5,050 nucleotides of DNA, taken from a bacterium. GTDB taxonomy: Bacteria > Pseudomonadota > Gammaproteobacteria > Berkiellales > Berkiellaceae. Position 1 is the first letter of the stretch. Each line of letters opens with the position of its first letter. Of this stretch, positions 1 to 5,050 are shown one piece after another. The notes under the pieces are model-generated. The model made no database searches, was not told the DNA's origin, and was given only the letters and a program-made list of their open reading frames with translations. Location of the stretch: assembly GCA_009927065.1 (NCBI GenBank), contig RFNU01000092.1, forward strand, positions 1 through 5,050. The letters run 5' to 3'. A program made the translations under genes and the position numbers.

Positions 1-97
1 TTGAGCCACACGAGCTTATTGCTTGATTATCTCCGATGGAGCGCCCTTTGAAGTCCTGAAACATTATATCCAGAATCAAGATCAGCCGATCCTGTAA
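1..97 (+). pseudogene. tnpA: C-terminal remnant of an IS200/IS605-type TnpA transposase (Y1 HUH)
   Basis: The plus-strand frame from position 5 reads 30 residues to a TAA at 95-97. It contains GAPFEVLKHYIQNQDQP, which matches the C-terminal helix of IS200/IS605 TnpA (usual wording GGAP-x-x-V-[IL]-K-x-YI-E-x-Q). In this family the Tyr of YIxxQ is the nucleophile that attacks single-stranded DNA, and the Gln four residues later helps the HUH histidines bind the metal. Both are kept here (Tyr codon 65-67, Gln codon 77-79). The same frame has a TGA at 2-4, immediately before ATRAY. Relatives usually have Trp just before this segment, so a TGG-to-TGA nonsense change is the simplest reading, which makes the copy inactive. 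The family call comes from motif recall, and the N-terminal HUH half lies outside the window. An intact gene with a frameshift just upstream cannot be excluded. Confidence 0.62.
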
Positions 98-172
98 TGT
101 CTCACTATTCATCTCCACCCAAATTTACTTTTGTCAATTCTGGATGGATTATTCCGTGAGTTTTAGATAAAA

Positions 173-910
173 CTATTTACAGAATGCTTCGGAAGCATTT
201 GAAAAGCAATATTGCCACTGCTCTTTGAGTAAATTTAACGTATGAGTCAGTATTTGTGATACCCGTGATTCACTCAGCTCTAAAATCTTACCAATTTCTT
301 TTAAATTGAGATCTTCTTGATAATATAAACTGATAACTAATCGTTCACGCTCTGGTAATTGGCAAAGCAGCTGGGAAACATGCGATTTTTCTTCAAGATG
401 TTCAACTAATAAATGGGGTCCTTTATCTTTTTCTAAATTGGGTTCAATGATATCTTCACTAAGAGCTAGGTCCTCAAAAGAAATAATCTTTGTATTTAAA
501 GAATCATTCATAATCTTATCAAGATTTTCTATAGGTATGTTCAAGTACGTAGAAATTTCAGAGAGAGTTGGATCGCGTCCCAAAAGAGCTTCCAGTTCAT
601 GGACCACTTTGGCGACCAATCGAGTATTTCTATGAACGGAACGAGGCGCCCAATCACCTTTACGCATTTCATCAATAATCGAACCTCTAATTCTAATGCC
701 TGCGTATGTTGAGAAAGACGCTCCTTTATCTGGATTATAGTTCTTAGAAGCTTCAATTAAACCAATAATACCTGCTTGCACTAAATCATCAACACAAATA
801 GAGTTAGGCAAGCGTACCATTAAATGATGAGCTATTTTTTTGACTAACATCATATGAGTTAAGATCAAGTGATGATCAAGTCTGTATGTGTCGATATGCT
901 CTGTTTTCAT
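173..910 (-). CDS. fliA: RNA polymerase sigma factor for flagellar operon, sigma-28 (FliA/RpoF)
   Basis: This sigma-70-family factor directs core RNA polymerase to late flagellar promoters (flagellin, motor, chemotaxis) and is normally held in check by the anti-sigma factor FlgM. The 245-residue protein is close to the E. coli length of 239. Region 2 (about residues 20-92) has DDLVQAGIIGLIEA, GASFSTYAGIRIRG and the FliA signature RKGDWAPRSVHR. Region 3 spans about 97-150. Region 4 (about 175-230) has LPERERLVISLYY, then LNLKEIG and LSESRVSQI, the DNA-binding helix-turn-helix. An ATG nine codons upstream, at 937, is in frame but lacks a ribosome site. The ATG at 910 follows AAGGA at a 7-base spacing and was chosen. 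No flhF, fleN, motA or che gene adjoins it: the protease gene lies upstream and transposase debris downstream. Domains look complete, so the gene is probably functional. Whether the cell makes flagella cannot be told from this window. Confidence 0.95.
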   Translation of the reverse strand: MKTEHIDTYRLDHHLILTHMMLVKKIAHHLMVRLPNSICVDDLVQAGIIGLIEASKNYNPDKGASFSTYAGIRIRGSIIDEMRKGDWAPRSVHRNTRLVAKVVHELEALLGRDPTLSEISTYLNIPIENLDKIMNDSLNTKIISFEDLALSEDIIEPNLEKDKGPHLLVEHLEEKSHVSQLLCQLPERERLVISLYYQEDLNLKEIGKILELSESRVSQILTHTLNLLKEQWQYCFSNASEAFCK

Positions 911-917
911 ATTAAAA

Positions 918-923
918 TCCTTC
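918..923 (-). promoter_or_regulatory. Ribosome binding site deciding the fliA start
   Basis: On the minus strand GAAGGA ends 7 bases before the ATG at 910-908, which is near-ideal Shine-Dalgarno strength and spacing. The alternative in-frame ATG codons at 937 and 934 are preceded only by T/A-rich sequence. This supports a 245-residue rather than a 254-residue FliA. Confidence 0.8.
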
Positions 924-1197
924 TTCGTACGCATCATAAAAATTATTATTGAATAAAAAATCTTTCTTTTTTATAAAGACTTATTTTTATAAATAAACGA
1001 TAATCACTCTTTCCTGGATGATATGGTATTATTTTTTTTCGTGTTCTGATCGATGAAGAATGGCCGCGCGCCGATCCAAACTCATAACGATAATCAACCG
1101 AGGAGATCTCAATTCATTTGCATCGCACTGATTCATCTTCATATCCAACATGAGTGTCTATCACTATCCAATAAAAAAGTTCATCTTATAAACTCCA

Positions 1198-1213
1198 TAC
1201 AAACAACGTGCCA
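1198..1213 (-). promoter_or_regulatory. Sigma-54 (RpoN) -24/-12 promoter-like element facing fliA
   Basis: The minus strand reads TGGCACGTTGTTTGTA against the RpoN consensus TGGCACG-N4-TTGC[AT]. The -24 block is a complete match. The spacing from GG to the -12 dinucleotide is exactly 10 bases. The only deviation is GT instead of GC at -12. Transcription would begin near 1187, giving fliA a leader of about 277 nt. In polar flagellates such as Vibrio, fliA is transcribed in a class II operon by sigma-54 with a FleQ/FlrA-type activator, so a sigma-54 promoter here is biologically sensible. The -12 deviation and the lack of a clear activator site keep this a prediction. Confidence 0.5.
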
Positions 1214-1380
1214 ACATATTGAATAAAAAAGAAAACAATGGGTTTTGACGATAAAATAATAAAAATTATATCGCTGCTGGATTAATAAAGTGCTTTTTAT
1301 CAATAAGATCTTGTTAATGACCTACTTTTTTTGTCTTGGGTTGTTGCTCACTTGAGATCATTGGGGATAAAGAGTAAAGA

Positions 1381-1449
1381 CTATCTTTTTGGTCATAATC
1401 GCTGAAATTGCGCGTCAACGATGCGTTGAGTTGATGATAGAAAAAGATA
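1381..1449. repeat. Nested inverted repeat / structured element
   Basis: Outer arms TATCTTTTT (1382-1390) and AAAAAGATA (1441-1449) are perfect 9-base complements. Inside them TCAT (1393-1396) can pair with ATGA (1434-1437), and TCAACG-ATG-CGTTGA (1415-1429) forms a 6-bp apical hairpin. A bulge of about 18 bases sits on one side. The element could fold on either strand as RNA or be extruded as a cruciform. It lies just beyond the likely protease terminator and is not linked to any recognised family. Confidence 0.4.
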
Positions 1450-1461
1450 ATACTCCAGGAC

Positions 1462-1492
1462 AAAGATGCCATTGTCTTGAGATGGCATCTTT
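1462..1492 (-). terminator. Stem-loop terminator after the M16 protease gene
   Basis: AAAGATGCCAT and ATGGCATCTTT are perfect 11-bp complements around a 9-base loop, beginning 8 bases past the protease stop codon. The 3' arm ends in a short T run (CTTTG on the minus strand). This fits a rho-independent terminator with a weak U-tract, or an mRNA-stabilising 3' hairpin. On the plus strand the stem is followed by TTTATTAGCTTTT, but no plus-strand gene enters from the left to be terminated. Confidence 0.6.
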
Positions 1493-1500
1493 ATTAGCTT

Positions 1501-4230
1501 TTATGGATGTGGGGCTCGATCCGGTATTAGACTGATGGTATAAACTGATGCATCTTTATGGTCATCAAAGATATTTCTTATTAATGCAACGATTTTTTCA
1601 AAGGTTTGTTGTTCTAAAGCCTTAATCAATTTTTCTTGATAACTGAAATCATGGTTCATATAAATAAAATTGATATTATGCTTTGCATAAGCTTCTGATA
1701 AAGATCCGTCAGGAATGAGAATCTTTTTAATCAAAGATTTTTTAATCTCATTAAATTGATCCTCACCTATCTGTTGCAAAATGAAAGGTATTTTTTCTTC
1801 AAATAATTCGATATGGTTTATTATTTCTTGGCTATTGAATTTATCTGAAACCAACATAAAAGACAGCATGGTACGATGGCGATCTAAAACAGCGTTTTTA
1901 CCAAATTTAACAATATATCCAATTTGTTGTTGTGTGCGCAACTCTTCAAAAGCAGGTCCACTCAGAAGTGCCTCTATTAAAGATGCTTGTGCATCAAACT
2001 CAATAGACCTATCATCCTCAAATTCAAACATAAATGATTTCAATACAACAGATTGTGGCGCGGTATAAGAATAAGTGGCTTGTTTATTCAGACCAGATTG
2101 AAATTTATGTTTCGTAGGATGAATGTCAATCGATTGATGATTCATGAAAGGTTTTTTAATATCAACTATCCAAGAAGTTGCTTCTTGCTGGGTTAAATTA
2201 CCTGCTAGAAAAATTTCTGGTGTTGCTGCAATCAACAATGTATCTAAGGCCTCCTGAGCAGCAGCTAAATCAATATCTTCAATCAACGCAAGGCTGTCTT
2301 CTAAGGATAAATCATGATCACTGTGTTCAAAGAGGCGAGAGATTACTGCTTGTGATGATTGATAAATGTCATTGTTGATCTTATCGATTAAAATCTTTTT
2401 ATATTCAAGAAAATATTTTTCTTGTAACCGCGTTGTTGTCAAAATTTTCCAATAATCTTGATAAAGCTGCATAAAGTTAGATCGATAGCCTGAAGCTGAC
2501 ATCAGTAAAAAATCATTTTTTGGATGCAAGCTCAAAAAGAACCCTGCATTATTGAATTGCTCATTAATATCGGCTAATTGTGCATATAACACCGTTACAG
2601 CAAAAGATTCCTTTAATCGTCTTCTTTCATCAAATGATTTTTCGCTTTTCACTGTTAAAAGAGCAATGGGTTGATTAAAAGAATGATTACTCCAAAAATA
2701 TACGTTCGGCTCTAATAAAAGAGGGGCTTGCATATTTTCGGTTGAGATCACTGATAAATCTTTAGTGTCATATAAAGCGGGCTTCATTGAATGAAAGGGA
2801 AATTCGAGATCGGTTGCTACCTTAATTCGACCTACAGCGTAAGGAGCATCATAGCGAGATTGTTGAGGATATTTTGTCTCTAGCGATTCTACTGATTGAC
2901 AAACAATCCAACGAGGAGCCGATAGGAGATCATTATTAATTTTATTTAAAACAAGGTGTTGATATTTTTGTATATTCAGATATGGTTCTATTAAAATATT
3001 TTTAGGCTCTTGGGTTTTTAATGCATGAATGCCATTCACTAACCCAGTGTAGTTCGTGGTAGGACGACTAGTCTCCCATATCCTCTTTAAAATATTTTCT
3101 TGAATTTTAATAAAATTTGCATCAATTTCTTTTAATGAGTATGTTAAATATCCATAAATAATATTTAAGAGGTCTTGCGTTTTATCTCCTAAAGGAGCCT
3201 GATGCTGGCAAGTAATAGTAAATAATCCTTGTTGATCAAGAGTATCGAAAGAAGCTCCAAGATTGATAGCTAAATTTTTTTCTTTCAGTAACGCGACCAA
3301 AGAATATTCATCTTGTCTTGAAAGATACTCACAAAGATATTCAAACTGCAATCGATGATCACCGACTTGTTCAATAGGAATAGCGATTGTTGTAATAAAT
3401 TGTTGTTTTCTAGGAACAAATTGAATGAATTTTGTATTAGAGCGCTGTGGCTCGTAAAGAGGAATATGATCGTATTTAAGCGGTGCAGCAACTTCATGCT
3501 GATATGATCCTATAGCACTTTCTAACCAACCAATCATTTGTTCTGTTGAATAGGGTCCATAAACACCGAGTGTTAATGTTTTGTGACCATAGTTCTTCTT
3601 ATAAAAATCGACTAAAGATTTAATATAAGTTTGATCATTAGTCTCATGTAATAATGTTGCTCGGTTGCCAATATGGAATGCAGAAACGGGGTGTTGAGGG
3701 TTGAGATGTTGAAATAAAAGATCATACGCTACACGATAAGTATGATTCTTCCCTATCTCCCATTCTGAGTTGACAGCAGATATTTCTCTATCAATATAAT
3801 TTTTATCAAAAACGGGTTGGGTTAAACTTGCACTGATTTTTTGAATCAGGGCAGGCAGGCCAGCTGGCTCAAGTTCAACAGTATAAACCGTTTCGTTTAA
3901 AGAAGTATAAGCGTTAGCATAGCCATGATAATGTTTTGCTAATTTAATTAAAGGGTCAATATCATGATCTTGTTCATTTTTAATAAAAATCATATGTTCA
4001 AGGAAGTGAGCAAGTCCAGGATAATTTTTTGGATTCTCTAAACTTCCTCGATGATAAAAGGCAACAACGCCAGATTGACTTTGATGATCTTCAATCGCAA
4101 TAACAGGAATACCATTTGATAATACTGTATAAAAAGCATGCCGTTCATCATTCGGTGTAAGCAAGATATCTTCTGTATAACAAAAAGATATTCCTATGAC
4201 GAACAATAAATATTTAATAAAGATCTGCAT
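1501..4230 (-). CDS. Secreted M16A (pitrilysin/insulysin-type) zinc metalloprotease
   Basis: This is a predicted periplasmic peptidase that cleaves peptides trapped in a closed chamber formed by its two halves. The 909 residues compare with 962 for E. coli pitrilysin and about 1019 for human insulysin, so it is the full-length two-half type. Residues 1-17 form a hydrophobic signal peptide (MQIFIKYLLFVIGISFC), with no clear A-x-A cleavage site and no good lipobox before Cys17. The inverted zinc motif HFLEH gives His75, Glu78 (catalytic base) and His79. Glu156 in AVNSEWE is the third ligand, 81 residues after the first His as in pitrilysin. In the C-terminal half, R765-TQQQIG-Y772 matches the substrate-binding Arg/Tyr pair of insulysin (R824/Y831). 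No frameshifts or missing catalytic residues are seen. The start is fixed by the signal peptide, although its ribosome site is poor. It lies 107 bases downstream of the AAA gene on the same strand and ends at a likely terminator. Substrate unknown; ptrA orthology is not certain. Confidence 0.93.
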   Translation of the reverse strand: MQIFIKYLLFVIGISFCYTEDILLTPNDERHAFYTVLSNGIPVIAIEDHQSQSGVVAFYHRGSLENPKNYPGLAHFLEHMIFIKNEQDHDIDPLIKLAKHYHGYANAYTSLNETVYTVELEPAGLPALIQKISASLTQPVFDKNYIDREISAVNSEWEIGKNHTYRVAYDLLFQHLNPQHPVSAFHIGNRATLLHETNDQTYIKSLVDFYKKNYGHKTLTLGVYGPYSTEQMIGWLESAIGSYQHEVAAPLKYDHIPLYEPQRSNTKFIQFVPRKQQFITTIAIPIEQVGDHRLQFEYLCEYLSRQDEYSLVALLKEKNLAINLGASFDTLDQQGLFTITCQHQAPLGDKTQDLLNIIYGYLTYSLKEIDANFIKIQENILKRIWETSRPTTNYTGLVNGIHALKTQEPKNILIEPYLNIQKYQHLVLNKINNDLLSAPRWIVCQSVESLETKYPQQSRYDAPYAVGRIKVATDLEFPFHSMKPALYDTKDLSVISTENMQAPLLLEPNVYFWSNHSFNQPIALLTVKSEKSFDERRRLKESFAVTVLYAQLADINEQFNNAGFFLSLHPKNDFLLMSASGYRSNFMQLYQDYWKILTTTRLQEKYFLEYKKILIDKINNDIYQSSQAVISRLFEHSDHDLSLEDSLALIEDIDLAAAQEALDTLLIAATPEIFLAGNLTQQEATSWIVDIKKPFMNHQSIDIHPTKHKFQSGLNKQATYSYTAPQSVVLKSFMFEFEDDRSIEFDAQASLIEALLSGPAFEELRTQQQIGYIVKFGKNAVLDRHRTMLSFMLVSDKFNSQEIINHIELFEEKIPFILQQIGEDQFNEIKKSLIKKILIPDGSLSEAYAKHNINFIYMNHDFSYQEKLIKALEQQTFEKIVALIRNIFDDHKDASVYTISLIPDRAPHP

Positions 4231-4258
4231 GGTGTTATTGGCCTAGTCAGTTTACTTT

Positions 4259-4287
4259 ATTTTAATAAAGATTTTTTAAAATAACAT
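4259..4287 (-). promoter_or_regulatory. Possible sigma-70 promoter of the protease gene
   Basis: On the minus strand TAAAAT (4264-4259) matches the -10 consensus at 5 of 6 positions. It would start transcription near 4252, about 22 bases before the ATG. The best -35 at a 17-base spacing is ATGTTA (4287-4282), only 3 of 6. The whole gap is A/T-rich, so such matches arise easily. Read-through from the AAA gene is equally possible. Confidence 0.3.
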
Positions 4288-4337
4288 TACACAGAAGAAA
4301 TAATTTTATTAATGAAAATTTTTTTCTTTTGCCATCC

Positions 4338-5050
4338 TTATAATCCCAAACGAGATGATTGTTTTCTCACTTGTTTTATCGACCTTTCTCGAAACAAGAG
4401 CTGTTGGCAAACTGATTGAACAGCATCATCTAGAGGGATAGAAGGATTAAATATAGTGAATCGATTCAACTCTTCAGTCACAATGCCTATATTCGCTAAA
4501 GTTAAATTATCTTGCTGATCTATGAACTCTTTCAACTGTTTTAAGGTGTCATCCTTAAAATAAATATCTGATAACGCAAATTTCTTTACAAAATAATCAA
4601 TAATCGAATCAGTCAGCACTCCTTTATCAAGATGGAAAAAGTCTAATTGTAATTGCATTCGACGTAAAAATGCTCCATCTAGACCGTCTTTATCATTCGT
4701 TGTAAAACAAAAAATAATTTTTAGTTCAGGTTGTGTTTTTTGAAGTTTAAGATTTTCATCTAAAAGTTGTAATATTGTATTAGTTTCTTCTCGAAGAGCT
4801 CTTGAACCCCACTTAGGATCTGAAGCCGATAATCGCTCTCCTGCAAAACTATCAATTTCATCGAATAATACAACAGCTAGACCATATTTGGACTCTCGAG
4901 CCGCATTAAGAGCGTCTTGATAAATAGCACCAATCTTTAATGAGGTACCATGAATATAAGTAGAACCAAGCTTCGTATTAGCTGCAGTTATCACTCTACA
5001 CCCTAATCTTTTAGCTAAATTTTCAGCATAAGAAGATTTTCCCGTACCAG
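4338..5050 (-). CDS. AAA-family ATPase, C-terminal part (start lies beyond the window)
   Basis: The frame is open to the right-hand edge. The GTG at 4994 is an internal valine and not a start, because the frame continues upstream through the Walker A sequence GTGKSS (5048-5031), whose leading residues are cut off. About 237 residues are visible. They include a Y-I-H-G segment in the pore-loop position, Walker B AVVLFDEIDSF (DEID codons 4862-4851), the sensor-1 Asn in FTTND (codon 4695-4697), and LDGAFLRRM with two arginines (4664-4659) in the arginine-finger position. A helical lid domain and a basic tail (SIKQVRKQSSRLGL) follow. This is a complete classic AAA module, so it should hydrolyse ATP, probably as a ring that remodels or unfolds a protein. 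The subfamily and substrate are not recognised. The usual LRPGRFD ending is replaced by FLRRMQLQLDF, so it is not FtsH or another common housekeeping AAA protein. The missing N-terminal domain would be most informative. Confidence 0.85.
   Translation of the reverse strand, partial: GTGKSSYAENLAKRLGCRVITAANTKLGSTYIHGTSLKIGAIYQDALNAARESKYGLAVVLFDEIDSFAGERLSASDPKWGSRALREETNTILQLLDENLKLQKTQPELKIIFCFTTNDKDGLDGAFLRRMQLQLDFFHLDKGVLTDSIIDYFVKKFALSDIYFKDDTLKQLKEFIDQQDNLTLANIGIVTEELNRFTIFNPSIPLDDAVQSVCQQLLFRERSIKQVRKQSSRLGL

Larger units (their letters stand above)
911..1500. other. 590-base intergenic region between the protease gene and fliA
   Basis: I find no convincing gene here on either strand; open frames are under about 20 codons from a start and lack good ribosome sites. 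From the protease side towards fliA it holds a perfect 11-bp stem-loop, a nested inverted repeat (1381-1449) and a sigma-54-like promoter (1198-1213). Nearer fliA there are short direct repeats and a short GC-rich patch at 1062-1073 (GGCCGCGCGCCG) that stands out from the AT-rich surroundings. The last stretch before fliA (about 938-1000) is very A/T-rich, with TTTTTATAAA twice, 16 bases apart (968-977 and 984-993). Its length and signals suggest that fliA is transcribed separately from the protease gene. Confidence 0.7.

Noticed and set aside
2..4. TGA read as tryptophan (alternative genetic code)
   Set aside because: The intact genes here use ordinary stops (TAA, TAG) and TGG for Trp, with no in-frame TGA. 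A nonsense mutation in a transposase remnant is simpler.
1..112. Minus-strand open frame of 37 codons from an ATG at 112, running off the left edge (MNSETLQDRLILILD...)
   Set aside because: It resembles no family I recognise, its GGAG abuts the ATG with no spacing, and it lies opposite the recognisable TnpA tail, so it is best read as a shadow.
101..160. Imperfect inverted repeat after the tnpA stop (CTCAC...GTGAG, CCACCCA...TGGATGG) as an IS200/IS605 right end
   Set aside because: Arms are short with a mismatch and a 19-base loop, and no cleavage site or left end can be seen. It is suggestive at most.
1069..1077. GCCGATCC as a sigma-28 -10 element
   Set aside because: No TAAA lies 15 bases upstream, and the plus-strand orientation leads into no gene.
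1363..1372. Single DnaA-box-like word (TTATCCCCA on the minus strand)
   Set aside because: One mismatched copy with no cluster and no origin-associated gene nearby is expected by chance.
1781..2378. Plus-strand open frames of 95 and 66 codons opposite the protease gene
   Set aside because: They lie wholly inside the well-supported M16 coding region, have no recognisable domains and are antisense shadows.
4293..4329. Terminator after the AAA gene (AGAAGAAATAATTTT with AAAATTTTTTTCTTT)
   Set aside because: The arms pair only imperfectly and almost entirely through A-T pairs, so the stem would be too weak to call a terminator.

Overview
The window is AT-rich bacterial DNA. Everything it encodes with confidence is on the minus strand, in the order (reading that strand) AAA ATPase, M16 metalloprotease, fliA. 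The FliA protein has the wording typical of gammaproteobacterial sigma-28. The secreted protease is of the large pitrilysin (M16A) type common in Gammaproteobacteria. Low GC, a lone flagellar sigma factor, insertion-sequence debris and a roomy intergenic region together suggest a host-associated gammaproteobacterium, perhaps of the Legionella/Coxiella kind. That placement is inference; no marker gene is present.

Layout from left to right. Positions 1-97 hold, on the plus strand, the last 30 codons of an IS200/IS605-type tnpA (Y1 HUH transposase). An in-frame TGA sits where a conserved tryptophan is expected, so this is probably a dead remnant. Positions 173-910 (minus) encode sigma-28 (FliA) with a strong Shine-Dalgarno site. 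Positions 911-1500 are non-coding. They contain a good sigma-54-like -24/-12 promoter pointing at fliA, short direct repeats, a nested inverted repeat, and a perfect 11-bp stem just after the protease gene that is probably its terminator. Positions 1501-4230 (minus) encode a complete 909-residue zinc protease with a signal peptide and all expected catalytic residues. After a 107-base gap with a possible sigma-70 promoter, positions 4338-5050 (minus) hold the C-terminal part of an AAA ATPase. Its Walker A motif lies right at the window edge and its start is outside.

Functionally the genes do not form one obvious pathway. The protease would degrade peptides in the periplasm, and the AAA protein would act in the cytoplasm on an unknown partner. 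FliA would direct late flagellar transcription if flagellar genes exist elsewhere. The most interesting point is the fliA locus: a sigma-28 gene away from the usual flhF-fleN and motA neighbours, beside transposon debris, with what looks like its own sigma-54 promoter and a leader of about 275 nt.
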